From NCBI GenBank assembly GCA_964561455.1, contig CAZLPS010000006.1:35903-99902 (forward strand): a DNA stretch of 64,000 nucleotides. The letters are read 5' to 3'. The notes under the pieces were generated by a model, which saw only the letters and a program-made list of their open reading frames with translations, made no database searches and was not told the origin of the DNA. Source of the stretch: JABDGR01 sp964561455. Its GTDB lineage: Bacteria > Verrucomicrobiota > Verrucomicrobiia > Opitutales > JABDGR01. The position numbers and the translations under genes were made by a program. Shown one piece after another: positions 25,203 through 34,428 of this stretch (within the stretch, counting starts at the first letter, position 1; each line of letters opens with the position of its first letter).

Positions 25203-26375
25203 TTACTTCAGTGGCGTTCCCATCACCGTGGAAACCACTCCCTCCGGCGTGATCTTGCGTACCACCCCATTGTCCGCGTCGGCCACATAAATATTCCCCG
25301 CCTTGTCCACCGCCATTCCCCGCGGCCCGCTGAACCGCGCATCTGCACCTTTTCCATCCGTGGCTCCGGTTTCACCGGCCTTGCCGGCCAGCGTCGTCAC
25401 TATTCCGTTCGGCGCAATTTTCCGAATAATGCCTTCGTCCGTGCACGCCACATAGACATTCCCCTTCGCATCCACCGCCAGCCCGCGCGGGGCCGCAATG
25501 ATCGCTTCCGCGCCCATGCCATCCTTGCTCCCGGTCGTCGCGCTCGCATTTCCCGCCAACGTCGTCACCATGCCCGCTGGCGTGATTTTGCGCACCGTGC
25601 CAAAATCCTCATCCGCGACATAGACGATCCCGGCCGAGTCCACCCCAATCCCTCGTGGTCCTCCAAAACGCGCATCCGTCCCCTTGCCGTCCACCGAAGC
25701 CCCGTCGGCGGAAGGTTGCCCGGCCAGCGTCGTCACCACGCCCGCTGGCGAAATTTTGCGTACGGCATGGCCGTGGGTGTCACCCACGTAAACATTTCCA
25801 TCCTGATCCGCCGCCACACAGGTGGCCCCATTAAAGACCGCCGCCGCATCCACCTTCGCATCTGCACTGGGGGACGCCGGTTTGCCGGTAATTCCGACAA
25901 CGTCGCCCGTGGCCGGAACTTTCCAAACCGTGCCCCCATCGGCGTCGGCCACATAAATAATTCCATTCTTATCCACCACCACCCCCGTTGGCGTGGCCAT
26001 TTCCACCTTGCGCCCCGGCCCGCCGGGCTTGACTTCTGCGCCAACCACCAGCGACACCTGGCCCTGAGGCGTAACCTTGTAAACTGCCGAATCTGAATAA
26101 TCGGCCACGTAAATATTTCCCTTGTCATCCACCGTCACTCCCCGCGGATTCGAAAAATGCAGATCAACCATGGCGCCGGCTGCGGGCGCACTGGCCGCGG
26201 GCGTTCCCGCCGCCAATGCCGTCCCCGCCGGTGCCGTAGTCACCGGCCCAACCGCTGTTGCTGCGCTGTTCGCCGGCGCCGGGGGCGGAGGCGCGGGCAG
26301 CGGGGACTGCGCCGCACACGCAGAACAAAAAACAAAACTCAGCAAAAACAACTTCCAAGAGGACAAGCGTTTCAT
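25203..26375 (-). CDS. Secreted NHL-repeat beta-propeller protein 1
   Basis: 390 residues. The N-terminus MKRLSSWKLFLLSFVFCSACAAQS is a signal peptide that could be lipoprotein-like at CSAC, although the -3 residue is not typical. A long Ala/Pro/Thr/Gly linker runs to about residue 70, then NHL blades (for example VADEDFGTVRKITPAGMVTTLAG). It lies directly behind the helical protein gene and leads the row of four paralogues. Function is unknown; an exported ligand-binding scaffold is likely. Confidence 0.85.
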   Translation of the reverse strand: MKRLSSWKLFLLSFVFCSACAAQSPLPAPPPPAPANSAATAVGPVTTAPAGTALAAGTPAASAPAAGAMVDLHFSNPRGVTVDDKGNIYVADYSDSAVYKVTPQGQVSLVVGAEVKPGGPGRKVEMATPTGVVVDKNGIIYVADADGGTVWKVPATGDVVGITGKPASPSADAKVDAAAVFNGATCVAADQDGNVYVGDTHGHAVRKISPAGVVTTLAGQPSADGASVDGKGTDARFGGPRGIGVDSAGIVYVADEDFGTVRKITPAGMVTTLAGNASATTGSKDGMGAEAIIAAPRGLAVDAKGNVYVACTDEGIIRKIAPNGIVTTLAGKAGETGATDGKGADARFSGPRGMAVDKAGNIYVADADNGVVRKITPEGVVSTVMGTPLK

Positions 26376-26474
26376 GGGGTGGAACCAATAAAAGCAGCTT
26401 CCTTAATTTCCGCAAGCCAGCAACGTATGGGCTTATCGGGCAAATTCGGCCCGCATTCACCCGGATGCGGATAT

Positions 26475-28064
26475 TTACCGGCCTTGGAAACCGCTTCTTC
26501 CTGTCGGCGTCAAGCTCGCGCCCCGCCCGCCCGGCATGGTCCGGAGCATTTGTTGCACTTCGGCCAGTATCTTCTGGTGCAATTCTTCGCCGGTTACTTG
26601 GAGTTCAGCCTGCTTCAAAGCCGCCTGATAGCTGTCCGGATTCCCCTTTTGCAGGGCTTGCAGGCGGGCCACAGCCTCAGCTGTCGGCGAGTAATTCCCC
26701 GGCTGCTGCAGCACCCGCTGGTACGCGAGAATGGCCTCAACCAGATTGCCGCCGGCCTCCAAGTTTTGCCCCGCCACGAAATCACCGCAGTTCGCAATGT
26801 CGGTCGCCAGCCAGTCGGGCGGCCCGCTGCTCGCCGCCGCGGCAAAATTGCCAAAGGCAAACTGGCGATAAGCCTCCAGGGACATTTTCAAGTCCGACCA
26901 CCGGTGATCTCGTTTGGCTTCCGCCGCCATGCGCAGAAGAAAATCCATGGCATTCTCGTCCGCGGCCGGTTTCTCCGCGGCGGGCAGCGCAAGATATTTG
27001 GGCAGGATCATTTTGACGAACACGCCCCGCAACCGCACAATCTCCTTCATCCAATCATGGGGATTGTTGTTGCTGTAACTCGTGGAGCTGCGGATCGCAT
27101 CGTCGTAAAATCCCTGCCCGTACTCCGCATAGGCCTTTTGCAGGGCTTCAATATAGCCGCGGGCGATGCCGGCCTCCTCGCCCACCGAAGGAACACCCGT
27201 CGCCGGGCGCATCTGGCTGGCTGGACCCAATTTGCTCAGTTCGCTGACGGCCGTATCCAAGTCATCCAGGTTTTTTATTCTGATCAGCACTTCGAGCACC
27301 AGTTGCGGGCTGACGCCGGCATCCGGCACCGCGGGAGTTTGCTCGACGGCCCGCGAAGCGCCTGCCGTCGGCGTTTTGACGGGCGGTGGCTCCCTGGCCG
27401 GAATATGCGCCCGGATTTCATCCTGCGTCATGATCGGGTAGTGGGTATCTTTCGCCAGTTGCTGCATGATGTCACTCGCCGAATTCACATTTCCCGCATC
27501 TCTTTGCGCCAGGGCGTCCTGCCAGTGGGTCACAAATTGGATGGCTGCCTCAACCTTCGACATCTGCCGTTGGACCAGCGGCGAATTTGAATTCATGCGC
27601 GGGCGGCGCAAGACGCCCAGGCTCTTCAACATCGGATCCAAATCCTTTTCGGTTTTCGCGGCGAGACAAGCCTGGCGGGTGGCAGCGATGATGGCATCCA
27701 CATCCACCACGTACTTGTCCGCCGCCGCCTCCATCATCCCGGGCAAATCGCGCTGCAATTGGGCAAGGGTCGCCTTCAAGTCGGACGGAAGATCCGGCAT
27801 CAGGCTGATTTCATTGAGGAACGATTTGATATCTTGCACATTGCCGTCGGCCAGCGCTTGATCCAATACTTGCCCGGAATTGGCGAGGATTCTCATCCGG
27901 CTCACTCCCGGCTCAGTACTTGCCTGATGCGCGTTGGAATAATCCTGCAGCTGCTTCCCAAGAGTGGTCAACAAATCGGGAGCGGGCGCCCCAAGCAATC
28001 CAACGTTGGAAAAAACTCCAACAATCAAGTACAATAGCACTAATCTGGGGCGAAGATTTTTCAT
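26475..28064 (-). CDS. Exported helical protein heading the NHL operon
   Basis: 529 residues from the ATG at 28064, with a signal peptide (MKNLRPRLVLLYLIVGVFSNVGLLGA). The mature part is almost entirely helical with TPR-like character (QVLDQALADGNVQDIKSFLNE, NLVEAILAYQRVLQQPGNYS) and a Pro/Thr linker near residues 225-255. I do not recognise a family. It precedes the four NHL genes by 99 bases on the same strand, so it is probably the first gene of that operon and may form an extracytoplasmic assembly with the propellers (inference). Upstream in-frame codons to 28301 look non-coding. Confidence 0.65.
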   Translation of the reverse strand: MKNLRPRLVLLYLIVGVFSNVGLLGAPAPDLLTTLGKQLQDYSNAHQASTEPGVSRMRILANSGQVLDQALADGNVQDIKSFLNEISLMPDLPSDLKATLAQLQRDLPGMMEAAADKYVVDVDAIIAATRQACLAAKTEKDLDPMLKSLGVLRRPRMNSNSPLVQRQMSKVEAAIQFVTHWQDALAQRDAGNVNSASDIMQQLAKDTHYPIMTQDEIRAHIPAREPPPVKTPTAGASRAVEQTPAVPDAGVSPQLVLEVLIRIKNLDDLDTAVSELSKLGPASQMRPATGVPSVGEEAGIARGYIEALQKAYAEYGQGFYDDAIRSSTSYSNNNPHDWMKEIVRLRGVFVKMILPKYLALPAAEKPAADENAMDFLLRMAAEAKRDHRWSDLKMSLEAYRQFAFGNFAAAASSGPPDWLATDIANCGDFVAGQNLEAGGNLVEAILAYQRVLQQPGNYSPTAEAVARLQALQKGNPDSYQAALKQAELQVTGEELHQKILAEVQQMLRTMPGGRGASLTPTGRSGFQGR

Positions 28065-28303
28065 GGGAAATAATAGCTTGGGAACGTTAGAGTCTACGCC
28101 AGTTTGGCACCCATTGGAAGGTATATTGGCGTGTTTGACCCGATTTATCATTGTTTGGATGGGACGCAGTGGGATTACGGATATTCCGAGTGGGCAAAAA
28201 TGGCACTCCAAGCTTCCCTTTTCCCAACACCAAACTATACTTCCGCTTCCTCCATCGCACCCCTGCGGCAAAAAGACACACCGCAACCGTTTGCAGTGCA
28301 ATA

Positions 28304-28331
28304 ACTAAGAACTAGAAACCAGGAACAAAAG
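28304..28331. repeat. AACTAGA-type heptad array upstream of the NtrC-like gene
   Basis: Four heptamers (AACTAAG, AACTAGA, AACCAGG, AACAAAA) end 14 bases before the ATG at 28346. The same word family recurs at 41777-41811 and 63342-63369. No inverted partner arm is visible here. Confidence 0.7.
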
Positions 28332-28345
28332 CCCTTTAGAAGTTT

Positions 28346-29740
28346 ATGCCCGAAAGCATCCTCATTGTGGACGACGAAAAGCACACCCGCGACGGTCTCG
28401 CCGCAGCGTTGGAGGGTGAATACGAAGTATTCCAAGCTGCCGATGCCGATGAAGCTTTTCGGTTGCTTGAGGCGGAACAATTTGCCGTCGTGCTGACTGA
28501 TTTGCGCATGGCCGGTAAATCCGGCCTCAAGGTCATTGAGAAGGCCATGCAAATGCCTTACCATCCGGTGTGCCTTATGATGACCGCCTATGGCAACGTC
28601 GAAACCGCCGTCGAAGCCATGAAGCGCGGCGCTTACGATTTCCTCACCAAGCCCGTCAGTCTTGAAAAACTGGAGATTCTCATCCGCCGCGCGCTCGCGG
28701 AGCGCAAACTGAAAACCGAAAACACCACCCTTCACACCCGGCTCGACAAGCATTATGGTTTTCAAAACATCATCGGCAATTCCCCGGCACTCCTCAAGGT
28801 CCTCGAGCAAGTCACGCAGGCTGCGGCCAGCCGCGCCACCGTCCTGCTCACCGGTGAGACCGGCACTGGCAAGGAGTTGCTCGCCCAGATGATCCACCAG
28901 AACAGCCCTCGCTCCCGCGGTCCGTTCATCGCCGTGCACTGCGCCGCGCTGCCCGCCAGCCTGCTCGAAAGTGAATTGTTCGGCCATGAGAAAGGCGCTT
29001 TCACCGGCGCCAATGAGCGCCGCATCGGCCGTTTCGAGGCCGCAGACAACGGCACCCTCTTCCTCGACGAAATGGGCGAACTCGAACCCGCCACCCAGGT
29101 CAAGCTCCTGCGCTTTCTTGAAACCCGCACTTTCGAACGCCTCGGCAGCAACAAGCCCATTACCGTTGACGTGCGCATGGTCTGTGCGACACACCGCGAC
29201 CTGTCCGAACTCGTCGCCAAAGGGGCCTTTCGCGAAGATCTATTTTACCGCCTCCATGTCGTGCCCATCCGCCTGCCTCCATTGCGGGAACGCGCGGACG
29301 ACGTGCCGTTGCTCCTCGATTATTACCTGCGTCACTTCGCGAAAGAAAACAACCTCACGGCCCCGCGCCTCGCCGCTGGAGCGCTGGCAGCTTTGCAGCG
29401 TTACAGCTGGCCCGGCAACGTGCGCGAGTTGCGCAATTTTTGCGAAAACGCCGTTGTCCTCAAGCGCGGTGGCGAAATTTCCGAATATGACCTGGACCCG
29501 AAGTTCACGGGCGCAACGGCGTCCGGGATCGGGAAATCTCCCGGCCCCCCCTCCATCGGCGCGCCGGGAACCACCGGACCCAATTCGCTTTCCAAGGAGG
29601 AAAATGAAAAACGCCTCTTTCGCTCGGCGCTGGTCGAAGCCCGGGGTAACCGCACGAAGGCCGCCGCCCTGATGGGAATCTCCCGCCGCACCCTCCATCG
29701 CAAATTGACGGAATGGCCGGAATTGGATGTGGCGAAGTGA
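28346..29740 (+). CDS. NtrC-family sigma-54 response regulator
   Basis: 464 residues in three parts. The receiver (about 1-120) has acidic D9/D10, phospho-acceptor D52 in VVLTDLRMAG and K102 in FLTKPVS. The AAA+ sigma-54 activation domain (about 145-375) has the Walker A GETGTGKE, the sigma-54-contacting loop GAFTGA, and RHLxxF-like late motifs. A Fis-type HTH ends the protein (NRTKAAALMGISRRTLHRKL). It activates sigma-54 promoters after phosphorylation. No cognate histidine kinase is adjacent. Confidence 0.95.
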   Translation: MPESILIVDDEKHTRDGLAAALEGEYEVFQAADADEAFRLLEAEQFAVVLTDLRMAGKSGLKVIEKAMQMPYHPVCLMMTAYGNVETAVEAMKRGAYDFLTKPVSLEKLEILIRRALAERKLKTENTTLHTRLDKHYGFQNIIGNSPALLKVLEQVTQAAASRATVLLTGETGTGKELLAQMIHQNSPRSRGPFIAVHCAALPASLLESELFGHEKGAFTGANERRIGRFEAADNGTLFLDEMGELEPATQVKLLRFLETRTFERLGSNKPITVDVRMVCATHRDLSELVAKGAFREDLFYRLHVVPIRLPPLRERADDVPLLLDYYLRHFAKENNLTAPRLAAGALAALQRYSWPGNVRELRNFCENAVVLKRGGEISEYDLDPKFTGATASGIGKSPGPPSIGAPGTTGPNSLSKEENEKRLFRSALVEARGNRTKAAALMGISRRTLHRKLTEWPELDVAK

Positions 29741-29963
29741 ACCAAATTCGACCCAAGCGGTCAGACTAACCAACTTTCGACATCGGCCTGCGCCTAACTG
29801 CCTCGTGCAATGCGCCTTTTGCGCCTCCCATTCCGCCCAATCTCGAAAAGGCATGGTCGGCTCACCCAAGGAATGAAAAAGCTGGCGTCGCCCCGAACCT
29901 GACAACGGTCTTTCCGATTAGAATTGCCCCGCCAAACCCCTTATTTTAGGTTTACCGGTCTTT

Positions 29964-30974
29964 GTGAATCTGCGCCTCTTCATCTTTGTCTCGCTGACCT
30001 GCGGGTGGTCGGTGGCTACTGCGGCGAACTCTGTGTCGGCCGCCGCATCGTCTGCCTCCACGGCCAAACCGGCAACGACCGCTTCTTCTGCCGCCAGCGC
30101 GCGACCCAAACCGGCGCCCGCCCCGGTTTCCGATTTTATCCACGTGGGCGGCTCGGACATGCTGCAGACCGCCGTCGGAGAACCGCTGGCCCGCTACGTG
30201 CAGCAACATCCCGATATGAAAGTGTCGGTGGAATTGGCGGGTTCTGTGGTCGCCTTGAGCGGGCTCAAAAAAGGCGTCACCCAACTCGCCATCATTGCCT
30301 CACCCGTGGGCCAGATTCCGGCGCCTGCCGAATTCAAAGCCGTCTTGTTTTGTTACTCGGCGGATTACATCATTGTCAACAAGGATAACCCGCTCAACGC
30401 CCTCGACCTCAATCAAGTGGCCAGCGTCTTTGGCACGACTCAGCAGTCGTACACCCTTTGGGGCCAACTTCACCTCACCGCCGAATGGGCGCCCCGCCCC
30501 ATCATTGCCTATTCTACCAGCACCGACGACGGCGTTGTGATCGAACTCTTCAAGAATCAAGCGCTCAGAGGCACGGCCCTCAAACCCACCGTGCGCGTCA
30601 CGAAATCGCCCCAGGAAATGATCAAAAACGTCGCCGACAACCCCAATGCGATTGGCTTGGGCGGCTTTGACCCTGCGACTCCCGGCAAAGTCAAGGTCGT
30701 CCTCCTGGCCCTGCCCAATTCCACGACCGGGCCCGCCGCCGCCAAAGACCCTGTCGCCCCGACCCCCGAGAATGTGTTCAGCGGCGCCTACCCCCTACGA
30801 CTCCCCTTTTACTTGGTATTCAACCCAGCCGACAAAGCCCGCGTGCTTCCCCTGCTGAACCTGATCCTCAGCCCCGAATTCGCGGGATACCTGCGCCAGG
30901 AGCATTTCATCCCCCTTTCCGACACCGAGCGCAATCGCGCGCTCTTTGACCTTGAGCTTGACAAGCCCAACTAA
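29964..30974 (+). CDS. PstS-like periplasmic substrate-binding protein
   Basis: 336 residues starting at a GTG. Signal peptide about 1-20, then an Ala/Ser/Pro/Thr-rich linker (21-55). The solute-binding domain of PstS type begins at FIHVGGSDMLQTAVGEPLARYV and continues with ADYIIVNKDNPLNALDLNQVASVFG and STSTDDGVVIELF. Family members bind phosphate or act as phosphate-sensing extracytoplasmic proteins. No ABC permease or ATPase genes flank it, so it is a stand-alone copy. The linker suggests attachment or display outside the inner membrane. Confidence 0.85.
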   Translation: MNLRLFIFVSLTCGWSVATAANSVSAAASSASTAKPATTASSAASARPKPAPAPVSDFIHVGGSDMLQTAVGEPLARYVQQHPDMKVSVELAGSVVALSGLKKGVTQLAIIASPVGQIPAPAEFKAVLFCYSADYIIVNKDNPLNALDLNQVASVFGTTQQSYTLWGQLHLTAEWAPRPIIAYSTSTDDGVVIELFKNQALRGTALKPTVRVTKSPQEMIKNVADNPNAIGLGGFDPATPGKVKVVLLALPNSTTGPAAAKDPVAPTPENVFSGAYPLRLPFYLVFNPADKARVLPLLNLILSPEFAGYLRQEHFIPLSDTERNRALFDLELDKPN

Positions 30975-31041
30975 CTCCACACGATGAATCCCTTGCCGCC
31001 CGTCATGGGTGGCCCCCTGGCGGCCTCGCCGGGAGGAATAC

Positions 31042-31117
31042 GCGAGCGTAGCTCAGATGGTAGAGCACGACCTTGCCAAGGTCGTTGTCGAGGGTTCGAA
31101 TCCCTTCGCTCGCTCCA
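31042..31117 (+). tRNA. tRNA-Gly(GCC)
   Basis: 76 nt including an encoded CCA. Acceptor stem GCGAGCG pairs with CGCTCGC, discriminator T, CCA at 31115-31117. The anticodon stem CGACC/GGTCG encloses TTGCCAA, so the anticodon is GCC. T-arm GAGGG-TTCGAAT-CCCTT. Its last 21 bases are repeated at 32217-32238. Confidence 0.97.
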
Positions 31118-31202
31118 TTTCGCCGTGGGGCGATGGGGACTTCCGGTGCATCACCAGAAACATACTTTCTTTGCCGGGAGCCTTGCTGGTAACGGTACCC
31201 GG

Positions 31203-32207
31203 GTGGGTCCGTGGTGGAGGATTAAGCATTGGGTGGCTGGCATCGTCACCGGGTTGTGCCTTTTTGCACTCGCGCCCGGAAACGCCCGGGCCCAGACCAA
31301 TGATTTATTTGTTTTGAATTATGGCACCGGTGGACTCGTGCGCGTTACCCCGGCAGGCGTTGTCACTCCCGTGGCCGTCGCGAACGGAGCCAGGGGCCTC
31401 GCGGTTGACGCCCACGGCGGCATATATCTGGCAGTCCCGGATCCCGCCGCTGCCCGTGGCTCGGCCAACGCGACCATTTACAAAGTGGATTCGACCGGAA
31501 AATCAACCGTCTTTGCCAGCGGCCTGAGTTCGCCCGGCATGTTGGCTTTTGATGCCAACGGCACCCTTTACACCGGATCCGTTGGTTTTTTCTACCGGAT
31601 TTCCCCCAAAGGTGAAGCCTCGAGACTGCCCACCAGCATCTCCGGGCCTACGGGATTCGCATTTGACGCCCATGGCAACTTGTTCGTCGCCACCGTGCCC
31701 GGCGGCACCATTCTCAAGGTCAGCCCCGTCACTGGCGCCTCGACCCCGTTTGCCACGGGATTCAACCATCCCGAGGGACTCGCCTTTGATGCCTCGGGCA
31801 ATCTCTGGGTGGCTGACATTGTCGGCGGAAACATATCACGCATTTCGCCGGACGGCGTGGTCAAGGTTGTGGCAAGTCTCCCCAGTCCACGCGGCATCGC
31901 CTTTGGCCACGACGGCAATCTTTACGTCACCGGGGAAGACAACAACGGCCTCTTCGTGGTTACCCCGGCAACGGGCGTTGTCCGCCAAATTACCCGCGGG
32001 TTGGACCGTCCAGGCAACATTGCTGTTTACCTGCCCTTGTCCAAACCGGCAGCGGCCGTCGTCCCGCTGGCAGCCCAGCCCTCCATTACCCTGATGCTCG
32101 CCTTGAGTATTCCAGCGATTCTATTGCTGGTCGCCGTCATCATTTGGCTGCTCTTTCGAAAGAAAGATAACGCCGCTGAGCCCATTCCCCGAAGCGACGC
32201 GGAATAA
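31203..32207 (+). CDS. Exported SMP-30/NHL-like propeller with C-terminal membrane anchor
   Basis: 334 residues if started at the GTG at 31203 (MGPWWRIKHWVAG...), which gives a good signal peptide ending near ARAQ. No ATG is available between the tRNA and the mature protein. The domain is a beta-propeller with strand repeats such as GLAFDASGNLWVADIVGGNISRISPDG, related to SMP-30/gluconolactonase-like and NHL proteins. A C-terminal transmembrane helix (about 289-312, LALSIPAILLLVAVIIWLLF) with a basic tail RKK follows. The gene lies exactly between tRNA-Gly and a duplicate of the tRNA 3' end, suggesting acquisition by site-specific integration. Confidence 0.75.
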   Translation: MGPWWRIKHWVAGIVTGLCLFALAPGNARAQTNDLFVLNYGTGGLVRVTPAGVVTPVAVANGARGLAVDAHGGIYLAVPDPAAARGSANATIYKVDSTGKSTVFASGLSSPGMLAFDANGTLYTGSVGFFYRISPKGEASRLPTSISGPTGFAFDAHGNLFVATVPGGTILKVSPVTGASTPFATGFNHPEGLAFDASGNLWVADIVGGNISRISPDGVVKVVASLPSPRGIAFGHDGNLYVTGEDNNGLFVVTPATGVVRQITRGLDRPGNIAVYLPLSKPAAAVVPLAAQPSITLMLALSIPAILLLVAVIIWLLFRKKDNAAEPIPRSDAE

Positions 32208-32216
32208 CTGCTGTTG

Positions 32217-32238
32217 CGAATCCTTTCGCTCGCTCCAT
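32217..32238. repeat. Duplicate of the tRNA-Gly 3' end
   Basis: CGAATCC-T-TTCGCTCGCTCCAT matches 31097-31118, the T-loop to CCA end of tRNA-Gly(GCC), at 21 of 22 bases. It sits 10 bases after the stop of the propeller gene. The direct orientation is that of an att-site pair, with the intact tRNA on the left. Confidence 0.85.
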
Positions 32239-32255
32239 ATTTCCTGGAGCCTGGA

Positions 32256-32759
32256 TTAGTAGCCCCATTCTTTGAGGATGGGTTGAATGTCCTCGAGCTT
32301 GAGCTGGCTGTTCCAAAGGTTCTGGCCTTTTAACAACCGGGGATCCGGGCCGTTGTAGGAGATGGCCAATTGGTTCAGCGGCGACCCGGATATTTGGGCC
32401 GTCTCGAAGGTCAGGCATATTTCTTCCAAGGCGGTCCCGTCGACCGTAGTGTATTCTTTGAGCCCGGTAAAAATCTCCTGCTCACCAATCCACTGGTAAC
32501 CTTGGTCCGTCTTGCGAAACGAGATCGTGCGGGACGTCTTGCCATACAAATGCAGCATGACATCATATGCCTTGTGGCCGTCTTCCCAAAATACCTCCCC
32601 CTGCGTCGGTAACGGGAAGAATCCGTATTTTTCCCGGTCAAACTCTGCTGCCGCTCTTAATGCCAATTGAACCTGCGGATCAGCGACATTGACCTTTTTG
32701 GGGCTGAAACCGCAGCCTGTGAGAACGGCGAACGATATCCATATTACAATTCGTGCCAT
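32256..32759 (-). CDS. Hypothetical lipoprotein
   Basis: 167 residues. Signal peptide MARIVIWISFAVLTGC ends in a lipobox (LTGC), so the mature protein is probably lipidated. The body shows alternating strands and aromatic residues (FFPLPTQGEVFWEDGHKAYDVMLHLYGK) and no family I recognise. It is convergent with the propeller gene and precedes the glycosyltransferase gene's end by 43 bases on the same strand. Confidence 0.7.
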   Translation of the reverse strand: MARIVIWISFAVLTGCGFSPKKVNVADPQVQLALRAAAEFDREKYGFFPLPTQGEVFWEDGHKAYDVMLHLYGKTSRTISFRKTDQGYQWIGEQEIFTGLKEYTTVDGTALEEICLTFETAQISGSPLNQLAISYNGPDPRLLKGQNLWNSQLKLEDIQPILKEWGY

Positions 32760-32802
32760 CAGGTTTATTTTGTCCGGCCAGCTCCTTGAAGCAAGTTTGA
32801 TT

Positions 32803-34128
32803 TCAAATCTGCGTCACGGCAATTTGGGCCAACGCCGCTTCCAGATTATCCGCGGACCGGATCCCACCCCCGGTTTTGGCCGCCTGCTTCTTTGCCACAA
32901 AGTCCTCCAGCAGCTTGACCGCCGTGCCCGGGCCGTCCTCCGCCCGCAGCCGCACCGCCAGGGCTTCGCAACGCTTGCGCATCTTTTTCCTGCCTTCGAC
33001 CTTCATTACTTTTGCCGGTAATTTTTCCGGCCAGGTTTTTTTGTCAAGCATGGAGCCCACCCGCAGGCGTTTCATTTCTCCGCCCCAGAACCATTGGTCC
33101 GCAATATGCGGAATGATGATCTGCGGCTTGCCCGCAAACAGCACCGACGCGGTCGTCCCGGCGCCGCCATGATGAATAACGCAGGAAGCGTGTTTGAACA
33201 GTTGATCATGCGACACCGGGCCAACGACTTTGATTTCCGGACGCGCGACTTCCACCTGCAGCCCCACCCAGCCACTTTGCACGATTATTTTCTTCCCTGC
33301 CGGCCAGTGTTGCAAAAATCGGCTCATCACTTTGTGCACATCGTCAAACGTCACACTGCCAAAGGTGAGAATCGGCACTTCCGTTCCCCCGCAAAATTCG
33401 CGCAGTTCCTCCTCCAATGGCGGATTCTCCGGCGACTGCCAGCGCAGAAAACCCGTGAACTGGAACCGCTCCTCCGGCTGCCAGTGGTCGCCAATCGCCC
33501 GGCCCACGCCGATCAATTCCAGTTCCGCCGGATCCAGCATGAATCCCCGCATCGGCGGCAGATTCATCTCCCGAAACAGCACCCGGCAAATGCTGTTGAC
33601 GGAATAATCCACAATGTAATTCGCCAGCCGCCACGAGTCCCGGCAATACCGCCGCCGCACCGGGCCCGGCAGCCAGCGCAGTTTGGGGAACTTTTCCGGG
33701 GGGTGCTCGGGCGTGGGCACGAGATTGTGGCAAAACGCAAAACACACATACGGCACGTTCGCCCGCTCCGCCAGCACCCGGTAATGCGGAAAGAAATAGG
33801 AACTCACGAGCAAATCGGCCTGCACCAGCGCGGCATTCATCCGCCGGATGACCTCGCCCATGAATGGCAGCGCCCCGCAGTAAATGTGCACCAATTGCAG
33901 CAACGGATGTTTGCACCGGTTCAACTCCCGCATGAAGTCCGCAAACATCTCGGGACCCCATTCCGGCGGCAGCGCCACAAACTCCAGCCCGGCTCCTTCA
34001 ATCGCTTCCTTGTAGAGCGGGGCCGTCGCGTAACGGACTTCGTGGCCGGCCTCGCGCAATGCGCGACCGAGGCCAATGAGGGGGAAGATGTCGCCGGTGG
34101 AACCGTGGGAAGTTAGGAGGACCCGCAT
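32803..34128 (-). CDS. GT1-family glycosyltransferase (UGT/sterol-glucosyltransferase-like)
   Basis: 441 residues from the ATG at 34128. The N-terminal Rossmann half begins MRVLLTSHGSTGDIFPLIGLGRALREAGHEV. The C-terminal nucleotide-sugar half holds the signature HHGGAGTTASVLFAGKPQIIIPHIADQWFWG. These features define GT-B enzymes of family GT1, which transfer a sugar from UDP- or dTDP-sugars to lipids, sterols or secondary metabolites. The acceptor is unknown. In-frame sequence upstream of 34128 is not protein-like and reaches into the divergent promoter region. Confidence 0.9.
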   Translation of the reverse strand: MRVLLTSHGSTGDIFPLIGLGRALREAGHEVRYATAPLYKEAIEGAGLEFVALPPEWGPEMFADFMRELNRCKHPLLQLVHIYCGALPFMGEVIRRMNAALVQADLLVSSYFFPHYRVLAERANVPYVCFAFCHNLVPTPEHPPEKFPKLRWLPGPVRRRYCRDSWRLANYIVDYSVNSICRVLFREMNLPPMRGFMLDPAELELIGVGRAIGDHWQPEERFQFTGFLRWQSPENPPLEEELREFCGGTEVPILTFGSVTFDDVHKVMSRFLQHWPAGKKIIVQSGWVGLQVEVARPEIKVVGPVSHDQLFKHASCVIHHGGAGTTASVLFAGKPQIIIPHIADQWFWGGEMKRLRVGSMLDKKTWPEKLPAKVMKVEGRKKMRKRCEALAVRLRAEDGPGTAVKLLEDFVAKKQAAKTGGGIRSADNLEAALAQIAVTQI

Positions 34129-34428
34129 AGTTGGGATGGCTGGCGGTTTCCGCCGTTTATGCCGAAATGCGCCCCAAGGCCAAGCCGAATGCGATCCGTT
34201 CCCCGCTATTTTACCGCCGCGTAACGTCCTCGGCGCACAATTGACCCATTCAACCCTAAATCCATCAACTCCCCTTCCCGAGTGGCGTCTTAAATCTGAC
34301 ATTTGAAATTTGGGATTCCAGATTTGCGCAATCCGCCAAAAACCGAAGGGCCGCAATCGAGGTCGCGATCTTGGGCTCCGGCAAACTTGAGGGTTGAGAG
34401 TTCGGCACCGAACGTTGAAAGTTGGGGG
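34129..34428. other. Divergent intergenic region with degenerate inverted array
   Basis: This 300-base spacer separates the GT1 gene and the hydrolase. Words of the CAACTCT/CAACCCT type near 34249-34276 face their complements (GAGGGTTGAGAGTT, near 34389-34402, and GTTGAAAGTTGGGGG, to 34428) just before the hydrolase ATG. It is a weaker member of the array family. Confidence 0.5.
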
